Shown here: one piece after another, positions 53,269-62,319 of the stretch
Position numbering within the stretch: position 1 is the stretch's first letter
How the letters are laid out: the number at the start of each line of letters is the position of its first letter
Origin: Desulfatiglans sp.
GTDB taxonomy: Bacteria; Desulfobacterota; DSM-4660; Desulfatiglandales; HGW-15
Direction of reading: 5' to 3'
Assembly: GCA_012513605.1 (NCBI GenBank)
Contig: JAAZBV010000136.1
Location: 1 to 64,000, forward strand
Length of the DNA stretch: 64,000 nt
Translations under genes and position numbers: made by a program
Notes under the pieces: model-generated
Database searches by the model: none
What the model was told of the DNA's origin: nothing
The model's input: only the letters and a program-made list of their open reading frames with translations

Positions 53269-54954
53269 ATGAGCCAGGAAGCAAATAAGATCATCTATTC
53301 AATGATGAAGGTAAGTAAATTTTACGATAAAAAACCTGTATTAAAGGATATCTCCATCTCCTACTTTTACGGGGCCAAGATAGGGGTGCTGGGCCTTAAT
53401 GGGTCAGGCAAGAGCAGCCTCTTAAGGATCTTTGCAGGTATAGACAAGGAGTTTAATGGTGAAACAACCATATCTCCGGGACTTACCGTTGGTTTACTTG
53501 AGCAGGAACCCCTGCTTGATGACTCAAAGAGAGTAAGAGAGGTTGTTGAGGAGGGGCTTCAGGAGGCGGTTGACCTTTTAAAAGAGTTTAATAGGATTAA
53601 TGAAAAATTTGCAGAGCCCATGTCTGATGATGAGATGAATGACCTGATTGAAAGACAGGGTAAGGTGCAGGAAAAGATAGATGCCCTTGATGCCTGGGAC
53701 ATAGACTCACGCTTAGAGATGGCAATGGATGCCCTCCGCTGCCCTGAAGGTGATACGCCGGTCAAGGTGCTTTCCGGTGGTGAAAGACGCCGTGTTGCCC
53801 TGTGCAGGCTCCTTTTAAAAAAGCCTGACATACTGCTTCTTGATGAGCCTACCAACCACCTCGATGCAGAGACTGTTGCATGGCTTGAGCAGCACTTGCA
53901 GAGATACGAGGGGACAGTAATAGCAGTAACCCATGACAGGTATTTCCTTGATAACGTGGCAGGCTGGATACTTGAGCTTGACAGGGGTGAAGGCATACCG
54001 TGGAAGGGCAACTACTCATCATGGCTTGAACAGAAACAGAAAAGGCTTGCCCTTGAGGAAAAGGGAGAGAGCAAAAGAAGAAAAACCCTTGAGAGGGAGC
54101 TTGAATGGATAAGAATGTCTCCAAAAGGGCGTCACGCCAAGGCAAAGGCGCGTATAACAGCCTATGACAGCCTGATTAATCAGGAGACAAAGGAGAGAGA
54201 AAGAGAGCTTGAGATATTTATCCCGCCGGGACCAAGACTCGGCAATGTGGTGATAGAGGCAAAAAATATAAGCAAGGCATATGGAGACAGCCTGCTTATT
54301 GATGACCTCTCCTTTTCAGTGCCATCAGGGGCCATTGTGGGTGTAATAGGGCCAAACGGGGCTGGAAAAACCACGCTGTTCAGGATGATAACCGGTCAGG
54401 AGCAGGTCACATCAGGTGAATTCAGGATAGGCGAGACAGTAAAGCTTTCATATGTGGATCAGACCAGGGATACACTTGCCCCGGAAAAAAACATATGGGA
54501 GGTTATATCTGAAGGACATGACACCATTCAGCTTGGCGACAGGGAGGTAAACTCCAGGGCATATGTGGCAAGGTTTAATTTTTCAGGGAGTGACCAGCAG
54601 AAAAAGGTGAATAATCTTTCAGGTGGCGAGAGAAACCGCGTTCACCTTGCACGAATGCTTAAGGAAGGCGGTAACGTGCTTCTTCTTGACGAACCTACAA
54701 ATGACCTTGATGTTAATACACTGAGGGCGCTTGAAGAGGCCATAGAAAACTTTGGCGGAAGCGCTATTATAATAAGCCATGACAGATGGTTTCTGGACAG
54801 GCTTGCAACACATATACTTGCATTTGAGGGTGACAGCAAGGTAGTATGGTTTGACGGCAACTACACCGAGTATGAACAGGATAAAAAGGCAAGGCTTGGG
54901 GAGGCGGCTGTTAATCCTCACAGAATCAAATACCGCCATCTTACAAGAGGATAG
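53269..54954 (+). CDS. ettA: Energy-dependent translational throttle protein EttA (ABC-F)
   Basis: 561 residues, the EttA length. Two ABC ATPase domains without membrane segments: Walker A GLNGSGKSS (about residues 42-50) with LSGGERRRVALCRLLL, and GPNGAGKTT (about 361-369) with LSGGERNRVHLARML. Between them is the P-site tRNA interaction motif, and the arm/toe region MSPKGRHAKAKARI. EttA gates the first peptide bond according to the ATP/ADP ratio. Strong Shine-Dalgarno (AAGGAGGG) upstream. Confidence 0.96.
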   Translation: MSQEANKIIYSMMKVSKFYDKKPVLKDISISYFYGAKIGVLGLNGSGKSSLLRIFAGIDKEFNGETTISPGLTVGLLEQEPLLDDSKRVREVVEEGLQEAVDLLKEFNRINEKFAEPMSDDEMNDLIERQGKVQEKIDALDAWDIDSRLEMAMDALRCPEGDTPVKVLSGGERRRVALCRLLLKKPDILLLDEPTNHLDAETVAWLEQHLQRYEGTVIAVTHDRYFLDNVAGWILELDRGEGIPWKGNYSSWLEQKQKRLALEEKGESKRRKTLERELEWIRMSPKGRHAKAKARITAYDSLINQETKERERELEIFIPPGPRLGNVVIEAKNISKAYGDSLLIDDLSFSVPSGAIVGVIGPNGAGKTTLFRMITGQEQVTSGEFRIGETVKLSYVDQTRDTLAPEKNIWEVISEGHDTIQLGDREVNSRAYVARFNFSGSDQQKKVNNLSGGERNRVHLARMLKEGGNVLLLDEPTNDLDVNTLRALEEAIENFGGSAIIISHDRWFLDRLATHILAFEGDSKVVWFDGNYTEYEQDKKARLGEAAVNPHRIKYRHLTRG

Positions 54955-54963
54955 AAACCTGAT

Positions 54964-55197
54964 ATGGCCAATGATGTTCGACCTGATCCTCAGTATCTTC
55001 TAAAACTTGTGGAGACAAGGATGCCCTTCGGTAAATATAAGGGAAGGTCTCTTGTTGACCTTCCTGAGACCTATGTTGTATGGTTTATGGGCAAGGGGCT
55101 CCCTGAAGGCGAGCTTGGGGATATGTTACGAAGTGTATATGAGATAAAGGTAAACGGGCTTGAATACCTGTTTAAACCTTTGAAGCGTAAATTGTAG
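54964..55197 (+). CDS. DUF3820 family protein
   Basis: 77 residues: MPFGKYKGRSLVDLPETYVVWFMGKG is the DUF3820 signature, also seen as the C-terminal domain of some exonuclease X/DnaQ-like proteins. The tail (NGLEYLFKPLKRKL) is basic. Nucleic-acid binding is possible but unproven. It starts 9 bp after ettA and is probably cotranscribed. Confidence 0.88.
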   Translation: MANDVRPDPQYLLKLVETRMPFGKYKGRSLVDLPETYVVWFMGKGLPEGELGDMLRSVYEIKVNGLEYLFKPLKRKL

Positions 55198-55363
55198 GGG
55201 CGGACCTGCGTGTCCGCCCGATATTTGGGAATGAGGACCTTCATCACCGGGCAGGCACTCAGGCCTGCCCATACAATGCTGAAAACCTTTTTTATGTCCT
55301 ATTGAAATAGGGAAAACACCTTTTTTAAAAAAACAACTGGATTCCACGGTCAAGCCGTGGAAT
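55198..55363. repeat. Three intergenic hairpin repeats
   Basis: Three separate palindromes fill this gap. GGGCGGAC/GTCCGCCC (55198-55219) overlaps the DUF3820 stop. GGGCAGGC/GCCTGCCC is at 55249-55270. ATTCCACGG/CCGTGGAAT (55341-55363) lies inside the widespread CTGGATTCC...GGAATGACGA element. They resemble dispersed REP-like elements of this lineage. Confidence 0.75.
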
Positions 55364-55431
55364 GACGAAGGTGGTCATAGGTATATGTTGGGTAGGATAT
55401 TCTATCCCTCACTAAACAAATGGAGATTAAA

Positions 55432-56145
55432 TTGATCAGGATGATTATGCTTGCATCATTAATGCTGTTATTTTTTGTACTCCAATCGTGTGTTCACATG
55501 CAAGGTAATAAACCGGATAAACTATGCGCCCTCACCTTTGATGACGGGCCTAGCGCAGACCCTGAACTAACATCACTGGTACTGGATAAACTTGATAAGT
55601 ACAATGTTAAAGCGACATTTTTTGTTGTTGGTCAGAACCTGAATGCCTCTACAAAACCTGTTATTGATCGCATGGTGAAGGCAGGCCATGAGACAGGGAA
55701 CCATTCATGGTCATATGATGACATGGCAAAGATGCCTTTTAATGAAATAAAAAAATCTATAACCGATACGACAGAGGCCATAAAAAAATATACTGGCAAG
55801 GTACCGGTATTCTTCAGACCGCCAAACCTTTCAACAAGCACTGTTATGTATAAGGCAATTGACCTCCCCTTCGCAAGTGGTCTGGCAGCAGGAGACTGGC
55901 CTAATGGCGGAGGTGATACCACTGAACGAATAATGGATAAACTTAAACCCGGTATACGAGATGGTGTGATTATCCTGCTGCATGATGTACAGCCCAAACC
56001 GCACCCCACACCTGCTGCACTAAATACCCTGATACCTTATCTCATTAAGGAGGGCTATGAGTTTGTAACCATTAGTGAACTTTTCAGTAGAAAAGGGGTG
56101 ATTCCTGATTCAACAGTAGAAAACATGTATGTGTATGTGGAATAG
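55432..56145 (+). CDS. Polysaccharide deacetylase lipoprotein (NodB/CE4)
   Basis: About 237 residues. Start assigned to the TTG at 55432 because GGAG lies 6 nt before it; the ATG at 55420 (four residues more) has no ribosome binding site, so the start is uncertain. Lipoprotein signal with lipobox LQSC. CE4 motifs are ALTFDDGPS (catalytic Asp and metal Asp), GNHSWSYDD (metal His, though the usual second His of HSxxH is Asp here), FFRPPNLS and a late ILLHDV (catalytic His). It deacetylates an envelope or extracellular polysaccharide. The HSxxxD variant is a departure from the canonical motif. Confidence 0.88.
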   Translation: MIRMIMLASLMLLFFVLQSCVHMQGNKPDKLCALTFDDGPSADPELTSLVLDKLDKYNVKATFFVVGQNLNASTKPVIDRMVKAGHETGNHSWSYDDMAKMPFNEIKKSITDTTEAIKKYTGKVPVFFRPPNLSTSTVMYKAIDLPFASGLAAGDWPNGGGDTTERIMDKLKPGIRDGVIILLHDVQPKPHPTPAALNTLIPYLIKEGYEFVTISELFSRKGVIPDSTVENMYVYVE

Positions 56146-56203
56146 GAGAGGATATAATCAGCAACTTCATGTTTTCTCATATAGTCTAATGTAAATTAAA
56201 ATA

Positions 56204-56240
56204 CCCTCAGGGTTCAATAACTAACCCTGAGGGCATTTTA
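56204..56240. terminator. Terminator between convergent genes
   Basis: CCCTCAGGGTT (56204-56214) and AACCCTGAGGG (56223-56233) are perfect 11-bp arms with an 8-nt loop, followed by CATTTTATC on the plus strand and, in reverse, by an A/T-rich tail (TATTTTAATTT). It probably serves both genes. Confidence 0.85.
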
Positions 56241-56248
56241 TCATTAGA

Positions 56249-56824
56249 TTATTGCTGAATGGCTGTTACAACGCCTTTATCATCAAATGTTACAGCAATA
56301 GTTTTAAAACGGTTGCTCCAGTATACCCATGTGTTGCTTTCAATGGAAGGGGTCCTGTGTGTTGCTGGATATCCAAGCGCCATCATAACCCCGGTTTTTG
56401 TCATACCATTTGATGCAATACCTTCTTTAATACCCTTCTGATCCTTTTCAGAAAGAGTTGAAAGATCCGTCTTTGCGGGTGAGGTTATTTTATTGAGATA
56501 CTCCTCTGAAGTCATCTGCATACGGGCTTCTTGATACTCAAAAAATATCTCTTCATTTGTTTCCGTATTAACAATAATAAAACCCTGCCTCTTCCAGCTC
56601 TTTACCTGAACTGGCGTATTGACAGCCAGTATTCTATGCCCTGCGCCGGGGTTGGTATAATTTGCATAACTTGCCTTACTGTCTTTTCCATTATTCTGAT
56701 AATGGATGTTTACCTTCATGAAAACCGGGCCTTCCAGGATATAATCCTTCTTGGCCTCAGAAGTTACAGGGTTAATAAAAAGTGCTGCCGCCAGAATTGT
56801 TGCACCAACTATTTTTTTAAACAT
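56249..56824 (-). CDS. Exported protein of unknown function, BamE-like C-terminus
   Basis: 191 residues. Signal peptide about 1-24 (VGATILAAALFINPVTSEA). The middle has a beta-rich part (HRILAVNTPVQVKSWKRQGF) and the C-terminus GIASNGMTKTGVMMALGYPA followed by NTWVYWSNRFKTIAVTFDDKG, which is like the G-M-t-k-x-x-V-x-x-a-l-G-y-P motif of SmpA/BamE-type domains. Function unknown. A good ribosome binding site (AAGGAGG) precedes the ATG. Confidence 0.75.
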   Translation of the reverse strand: MFKKIVGATILAAALFINPVTSEAKKDYILEGPVFMKVNIHYQNNGKDSKASYANYTNPGAGHRILAVNTPVQVKSWKRQGFIIVNTETNEEIFFEYQEARMQMTSEEYLNKITSPAKTDLSTLSEKDQKGIKEGIASNGMTKTGVMMALGYPATHRTPSIESNTWVYWSNRFKTIAVTFDDKGVVTAIQQ

Positions 56825-56869
56825 AATAGCCTCCTTATAAAAATGTTTACTTAATAAAATCTCTAAGCC

Positions 56870-57445
56870 TTAAAAATAAAACCCGAACATACCCATGACT
56901 GAATTAATACCCCTGTTTTCATCATCAATGCCGCCGTTTGATATATGATGGAGCCTCAAGGCCATATAAAAAGCCTTTTCTGACCCGGTTTTTATTTCAG
57001 CGCCAATACCAAGCTGCGGATTGAAATTTACCCTCATTCCCTGCCCCGGGACCTGAAAATCTGTATATATGATACCAATACCGCCTTCAACATATGGTTT
57101 AAACGTTTTACCCTCAAATGAATCAAGGTAGTACAGTGCAAATATATTCGCAGAAAGGGTAGCGCGCGTCCTTTTATAGTGAGCACAGCCAAGGTTTCCC
57201 TCCACCTTAAACATAAGCTCATCAGGGGCATTGTGTTTCCAGACCCTCTCATAATCATACAGTACGAATCCTGTTAGCATATAATAACCTATGTCTCCGG
57301 ACAGGTTATAACTGTTGCCTGCGGTTATGCCCATTCCGTATCGTTCAGGGGGATATCCTGACACCTTTTCGCTGGCATATATCACACCTGAGCTTATGGA
57401 TGATATAAACAATATTGTAATCACCAATCTACATATCCTGCTCAT
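56870..57445 (-). CDS. PagL-like lipid A 3-O-deacylase (acyloxyacyl hydrolase)
   Basis: 191 residues from the ATG at 57445, chosen since TTGGAGGAG lies just upstream; 16 further in-frame codons upstream are unlikely. Signal peptide about 1-25, then an eight-stranded outer-membrane barrel pattern (GIGIIYTDFQ, GIGAEIKTGSEKAFYMAL). The PagL catalytic region is seen in LHHISNGGIDDENRG (His and Ser of HxSN; a downstream Glu) and it ends in the C-terminal aromatic FYF typical of outer-membrane beta-barrels. It removes the 3-O acyl chain from lipid A. It lies at the downstream end of the lipid-type cluster in the same direction. Confidence 0.85.
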   Translation of the reverse strand: MSRICRLVITILFISSISSGVIYASEKVSGYPPERYGMGITAGNSYNLSGDIGYYMLTGFVLYDYERVWKHNAPDELMFKVEGNLGCAHYKRTRATLSANIFALYYLDSFEGKTFKPYVEGGIGIIYTDFQVPGQGMRVNFNPQLGIGAEIKTGSEKAFYMALRLHHISNGGIDDENRGINSVMGMFGFYF

Positions 57446-57577
57446 GTCTCCTCCAAGATGCTGCATCAACAATCTTTTACAACCATTACCCACCAGATAA
57501 TTTTAATATAACCTGCCATACTTTTTACTGATACCTGTGTTAACCTGTTTTCACAGTGGGCATTCAAAAATTTTAAA

Positions 57578-58654
57578 TCAACCAGTATGTGACAGGGTTA
57601 TAATACTGAATTCACCCTTTATTCCTGTCTTTACGCAGGAGATATTTTCTTGATTCAATGTGCAGTCTTGTCCTTGAAATCGATAGTTATCAGGGCGTCT
57701 TACTGTAACTGGGGCAGGAAATATCCTCCCTTCTCTTAATGAAATAACTGCTATAACCATATCAAAGGCAGAACCAACAGGAATAGATCCATAATAAGGT
57801 GTGTAGCATGAGACCAGAGAGCCCTCAGGTATAATTTCAGAGTAATATCTGTCACATTCAATATGCCCGTCTGCATTCAGGATATAAAAACTATCTTCTG
57901 AAAGATTGTCTTTTAAATCTTTCACGATACCGGTATTAACAGAGGTAACAGCACCGTAACAGTTTGCTGACTTATCACGGGATAACAGAAAAAATGCAGC
58001 TCCTTCACCAGGCACAGCGCTTTGAATCTCTGCTGCAAGTGGTGACATGGAGATATTGCCATTACTTCCATACCAGCGCTTATAGCAGTAACCCAAAACA
58101 TCAAAATATTCATCAACCGCTCCAAAAAGCACCTGCCCTACCCTCTCTTCACAAAGCCATTGAATGGCGCTGAGAAGTCCTGAAGAAACAGACATCTCAA
58201 ACTGGCTGATGGTCAGGCAGGGGCCTTCAATTCCAAGCATCATGGAGATATGACCGGCAGCAGCATTATGCACAGAGTTTGAAAAGAGCGTGGGAGAGGC
58301 ACAGTTATCACCTGAATCAATAATGGAATCAAGAAAGGAGAAGGTTGTTTTGGCTGAACCGTATCCTGAGCATAAAATAAGACCAGTCGCCATTTTATCA
58401 AATGAATCCTGCCCTGCATCATTTAGCGCCAGATATGCCCCTGTAAGGGCAAGCTGCGAAAAATGGTCTATCCTGCGTAATGCCTTTTTAGGAACAAAAT
58501 CGTAAAGAGATGAAATATCAGCATAAAAGGCAGGATAATATCCATCCTGTGAAGATGGCTCGCATGTAGCACCGGTTCTCAGCCGATTCAAAAGCGCATT
58601 TGAACCGCAACCAAATCCCCCGGCAATACCTGTTCCATTGATAAATATCTTCAT
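57578..58654 (-). CDS. Ketosynthase-like chain-length factor lacking the catalytic Cys
   Basis: 358 residues, beta-ketoacyl-synthase fold. The stretch GPCLTISQFEMSVSSG (144-159) aligns with the nucleophile loop of ketosynthases (GPCQTIVNACSSG in the next gene), but the Cys position holds Glu153. The protein is therefore likely a non-condensing partner, as in chain-length factors of type II PKS and aryl-polyene systems (Ketoacyl-synt_2 type). SNSVHNAAAGHISMMLGIEG and VLFGAVDEYFDVLGY are family-like. It starts 1 bp after the stop of the intact ketosynthase gene, so a heterodimer is expected. Confidence 0.82.
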   Translation of the reverse strand: MKIFINGTGIAGGFGCGSNALLNRLRTGATCEPSSQDGYYPAFYADISSLYDFVPKKALRRIDHFSQLALTGAYLALNDAGQDSFDKMATGLILCSGYGSAKTTFSFLDSIIDSGDNCASPTLFSNSVHNAAAGHISMMLGIEGPCLTISQFEMSVSSGLLSAIQWLCEERVGQVLFGAVDEYFDVLGYCYKRWYGSNGNISMSPLAAEIQSAVPGEGAAFFLLSRDKSANCYGAVTSVNTGIVKDLKDNLSEDSFYILNADGHIECDRYYSEIIPEGSLVSCYTPYYGSIPVGSAFDMVIAVISLREGRIFPAPVTVRRPDNYRFQGQDCTLNQENISCVKTGIKGEFSIITLSHTG

Positions 58655-58655
58655 T

Positions 58656-59855
58656 CTATATCCCTTCTGTGCTCAGGATCAGTACTGCATTCTGCCCGCC
58701 AAATGCCAGTGATTCTGACAGGGCTGTTTTGCCAGTTATTCCCATATTTTCAGTTACAGGTGATATGCCTGCCTCAGGGTCGATTTCTGAAAAACCGGCG
58801 CTGGCAGGAATCCGGCCTGCCTCAAGTGAGGCTACTGTATATACTGCCTCAATTGCCCCTGCTGCACCAAGTGTGTGTCCTGTATACCCCTTTGTAGAGA
58901 GAAAAGGTATGCCGTTAAAGATCTCCTTTAGCACCCTGGCCTCCGCCATGTCATTTTCAGGTGTTGCTGTCCCGTGGGCATTTATAAAGCCTATATCACC
59001 GGCCTTTTTTCCGCTCTCAACAAAGGCATCTGCAATGGCCCTTTTCAAACCCCTTCCCTCTGGATGGGGGGCAGTAAGATGATACCCGTCGCTGGCAGAA
59101 CCATAGCCAAGGACAAATGCCTTTGCTTTTTTATTGCGTCTTTTAAGTGAATACTCGCTTTCAAGCACCACCACCCCTGCCCCTTCACCAAGGTTAAGCC
59201 CCTTGCGGTTTCTGTCAAATGGCCTGCATGGATCAGGATCGGTAATCATCAGGGATATAAACCCGTTGTATGAGATCCGGCTAAGCTCATCAGCGCCCCC
59301 TGCGATAACAATGTCACATATACCACTCCTTATCCACGATGCACCTATGCCAATAGCATCTGTACCGGAAGAACAGGCGTTTACAATGGTCTGGCACGGC
59401 CCTTTAAGGGAATACTCCTTTGATATTACCGAAGAGGGATTACTGTTGAGATATCTGCTTATGGCGAACATATCAGGTTCAAGCATGTTTTTAAAATCCC
59501 TGTAAAACTGTTCATCATTCATTGTGCTGCCTACAGTGGTACCCATGCATACACCTACCCTCAGGCCACTCATTGCATCAGGGTCAAGCCCTGCATCCTT
59601 AATGGCCTCAGCAGCGGCTGCCAGCCCCAGTTGTGCTGTCCTGGAGAGAGATTTTTTTTGCCCGTCATTAATGCCGGGTAATGGATACCTGATTTCAAAA
59701 ACCGGATAGGTAACCGGATGGGAAGATGAAAATGCCTCTGGCCTGTCAGGGTTTCGTTTACCCTGAAAGAGAGTTTTCATGTTCTGCATCAGAGATTCTC
59801 CTGATGCGCTCAGACAACCTGCTCCAGATATTGCAACAGGTGCGCCGCGGTTCAT
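58656..59855 (-). CDS. Beta-ketoacyl-ACP synthase (FabF-like)
   Basis: 399 residues with the full Cys-His-His set: Cys161 in TIVNACSSG, His294 in NAHGTATPENDMAEA and His327 in STKGYTGHTLGAAGA. GLNLGEGAGVVVLE is also conserved. It condenses malonyl-ACP with an acyl chain. The gene overlaps the ACP gene by 4 bp and is followed by the Cys-less partner, a type II PKS/aryl-polyene-like arrangement rather than a housekeeping fab operon. Confidence 0.94.
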   Translation of the reverse strand: MNRGAPVAISGAGCLSASGESLMQNMKTLFQGKRNPDRPEAFSSSHPVTYPVFEIRYPLPGINDGQKKSLSRTAQLGLAAAAEAIKDAGLDPDAMSGLRVGVCMGTTVGSTMNDEQFYRDFKNMLEPDMFAISRYLNSNPSSVISKEYSLKGPCQTIVNACSSGTDAIGIGASWIRSGICDIVIAGGADELSRISYNGFISLMITDPDPCRPFDRNRKGLNLGEGAGVVVLESEYSLKRRNKKAKAFVLGYGSASDGYHLTAPHPEGRGLKRAIADAFVESGKKAGDIGFINAHGTATPENDMAEARVLKEIFNGIPFLSTKGYTGHTLGAAGAIEAVYTVASLEAGRIPASAGFSEIDPEAGISPVTENMGITGKTALSESLAFGGQNAVLILSTEGI

Positions 59856-60109
59856 GATTTCGTATGTCCCTCAATAAATGAAGCAAGTGATTTTATTGAT
59901 TCAAATGCAACCCGGCCCTCATCCATATCCTTTATTTCAACATTAAAGTGTTTTTGAATGATTACAACCAGCTCAACCGCATCAAGGGAATCAAGACCCA
60001 AACCCCCTCCGAAGAGTGGGGCATTGTCATCTATATCCCCCGGGGTGATATCCTCAAGAAAAAGTTCTTTTATAATTATCTTTTTCAGCTCTTCAACATT
60101 AATTGTCAT
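59852..60109 (-). CDS. Acyl carrier protein
   Basis: 85 residues. The phosphopantetheine site is Ser41 in LGLDSLDAVEL. Acidic, helical; PLFGGGLGLD is typical of ACPs from aryl-polyene or specialised fatty-acid clusters rather than housekeeping AcpP. It carries growing chains for the ketosynthase pair encoded directly downstream. 102 bp separate it from the acyltransferase gene upstream; no promoter is obvious there. Confidence 0.94.
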   Translation of the reverse strand: MTINVEELKKIIIKELFLEDITPGDIDDNAPLFGGGLGLDSLDAVELVVIIQKHFNVEIKDMDEGRVAFESIKSLASFIEGHTKS

Positions 60110-60211
60110 TCGTTTGACTCCTCGCTGTTAGTTTTAATATCAGATATTTTTGAGTTTATTAACTATTCCGATTAGCTTAATAAATCAAGCAAATATAAAA
60201 TTTCAGGACGA

Positions 60212-61147
60212 TTATGAAGAGTGCATCCACATATCATAGAAATTAAAGAACTGAAAAGGATGGGTCTCAGTATAGCCTTCAAGAAATTTTACAAATTCAC
60301 TTATATAGGGCATATATCCTTCCCCTGACCTGCCCAGCCCTTCCGGCACATGTATCACCTTTGCAAGATCAAGCACAAAATGATTAGAACCATCTTTATG
60401 TGTAAGCAGAATGGCTATGGGAGAGCCTGTTGCCGAGGCAACCTTGAATGCGCTGAAGGGGAACAGGGCCTTTTCACCAAGAAAATCAACAGGCACCCTG
60501 TTTTTCAGGCTTCCAAAGATACGATCACCCATAATGGAGACTATCTCACCATTTTTCAGGGCATTTATCATCTCAATAGTCCCACCGAGGTACCCTTCAG
60601 GATCTATTATATTGAAAGGCGTATCGTTTGACTGATGCTCAAAATAGTGCCTGTCAATATCGCCCTCTTCTCTGCGTATGACCATGTTCACACGTGTTTT
60701 GAGGTAGCCCAGGGCAGAGAGGGCGACCTGCCAGCATCCTGTATGGGCCATAAGGAATATTACCCCTTTTCCTTCAGAGACAAGATTTTTAAGGCTCTCC
60801 CTCTGTTTAAAAGAAACTGACATCATTTCGTTTCCAAGTATACCTATAATAGCACGGTCAATCAGCACCATACCGAAATTCAGGTAGAGACGATAACAGT
60901 GAACTATTCTTTTTAAGGAAGAATCACCCGGAAACCTGTGGGAAAGGTAAGAATAACACCTGCGTCTGACCGATGGTCTCATAAGGACATAATATGCCAG
61001 TATAAAATATAAAAAGAAATAGGCCAGTCTTCTTCCGCCTATTTTTATCAGCGCATAAAAAAACTGGTGCTGAATGTAGGAGCCAATACTGCGGCTTGTC
61101 CATATCCTTTTATCTTCATCTGTTTTTTTACTGCTGTGCAATTCCAT
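60212..61147 (-). CDS. LpxL/HtrB-like acyltransferase, variant active site
   Basis: 311 residues. N-terminal membrane anchor (about 36-56), then the lysophospholipid/lipid A acyltransferase fold: VIFLMAHTGCWQVAL around His135. The family motif is HX4(D/E); here the fifth position is Gln140 (HTGCWQ), an unusual change that could lower or alter activity. Other conserved parts are MVIRREEGD and VSIMGDRIFG, and PVDFLGEKALFPFSAFKVA. It probably moves the ACP-bound chain to a lipid or glycolipid acceptor (inference from cluster). It overlaps the glycosyltransferase gene by 20 bp. Confidence 0.85.
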   Translation of the reverse strand: MELHSSKKTDEDKRIWTSRSIGSYIQHQFFYALIKIGGRRLAYFFLYFILAYYVLMRPSVRRRCYSYLSHRFPGDSSLKRIVHCYRLYLNFGMVLIDRAIIGILGNEMMSVSFKQRESLKNLVSEGKGVIFLMAHTGCWQVALSALGYLKTRVNMVIRREEGDIDRHYFEHQSNDTPFNIIDPEGYLGGTIEMINALKNGEIVSIMGDRIFGSLKNRVPVDFLGEKALFPFSAFKVASATGSPIAILLTHKDGSNHFVLDLAKVIHVPEGLGRSGEGYMPYISEFVKFLEGYTETHPFQFFNFYDMWMHSS

Positions 61148-62288
61148 CTGTACCTTTCTTAATTACAATGGCCATAAAAAACAGGATAAGCCCTGTTATT
61201 ATACCTGCAACAGGGCCGACAATAAGTGAGCCGATCAGCCACTCATAAAGCCTGTCAAATGCCTGATAGCCGATGGTCTCAACAGATATTTCAGTAAGAA
61301 AGCTCCAGTTTCTCATAAAGTATCCCGTTTCAATACATATGGCAGGCATAAAGGGGGGCATACATAACTGGCTTGAGGTCAGCGCAACCACCTTGTTAAG
61401 CCTTAAAAAAGAGGTAACCATAATGATAATTATTATATGACAGGCAATGAGAGGAAGCGAACCCAGAAAAACCCCTATGGCACCTGCAATGGCGATCTTG
61501 TGAGGGGTAGCATTTTCTGTAAGCATTGTCCTGATTGACTTTACAGGGTGCCAGATTGAGACGGTCTTTTTTATTGCATCATCAAAATAAATCTTACGAT
61601 GGGGCCATGGAAGCACAGACCTCATGGTAAGCTTGGTGTTCAGTATGCTGATGCGCAGGTTATCTATGAAGGCCTTAAAGTGTGTAACCCTTTTATCCCC
61701 CGGCGGATAATAGACATTAATATCCACATCAATTACACTTACCCCTGCCCATATCGCCTTTACCAGGACCTCAACCTCAAATGAATAGTGTTTTTCATTA
61801 AGTTTCAGTTCATTAAGCACGGAGAGAGGGTATGCCCTGAACCCGCTCTGACTGTCTCCGACAGATCTCCCTGTCTGCACCCTTAACCAGAAATTTGAAA
61901 ACCCCCTGCCGAAAACAGATGAGCGGGGAACATCAGCATTAGCGAAATCGCGTTTACCAACAATAATTGCATTCGGATTTTTTACAATCGCGGATAACAT
62001 TTTCGGAATATCGGATGGGTCATGCTGCCCATCTGCATCAATGGTAATAATATGTGTAAACCCCATGCTGCGGGCCGTTGCAGCGCCCTTAAGAATTGCT
62101 GCCCCCTTGCCCATATTACGCTGAAGATTCACAACTGAGGCATCAAGGCCAGATAATAATCCTGAAACCTCAATATCGCTTCCATCATCCACCACAATAA
62201 CATGGGGGTGAAACATCAGGGTCTTTGCTGTAACATCTCTTATGGTTTCAGGGTTATTGTAGACAGGTATCAAAACCGCTGTCTTCAT
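61128..62288 (-). CDS. GT2 glycosyltransferase with C-terminal DUF2062 membrane domain
   Basis: About 386 residues from the ATG at 62288 (GAGAG 7 nt upstream); ATGs at 62306 and 62348 are in frame and would add 6 or 20 residues. N-terminal GT-A domain: AVLIPVYNNPETIRDV, VIVVDDGSD, GKGAAILKGAATARSMGF and TIDADGQHDP (DxD-type), then GDSQSGFRAYP and YSFEVEVLVKAIWAGVSVIDV, like dolichol-phosphate mannose synthase types. The C-terminal ~140 residues form a DUF2062 domain with three or four membrane helices (HKIAIAGAIGVFLGSLPLIA). It likely transfers a sugar to a lipid at the inner membrane. The same fusion recurs in polyene-type lipid clusters. Confidence 0.88.
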   Translation of the reverse strand: MKTAVLIPVYNNPETIRDVTAKTLMFHPHVIVVDDGSDIEVSGLLSGLDASVVNLQRNMGKGAAILKGAATARSMGFTHIITIDADGQHDPSDIPKMLSAIVKNPNAIIVGKRDFANADVPRSSVFGRGFSNFWLRVQTGRSVGDSQSGFRAYPLSVLNELKLNEKHYSFEVEVLVKAIWAGVSVIDVDINVYYPPGDKRVTHFKAFIDNLRISILNTKLTMRSVLPWPHRKIYFDDAIKKTVSIWHPVKSIRTMLTENATPHKIAIAGAIGVFLGSLPLIACHIIIIIMVTSFLRLNKVVALTSSQLCMPPFMPAICIETGYFMRNWSFLTEISVETIGYQAFDRLYEWLIGSLIVGPVAGIITGLILFFMAIVIKKGTDGIAQQ

Positions 62289-62319
62289 TTGTGTTCTCTC
62301 TGTCATAGTTACAGTTCTG

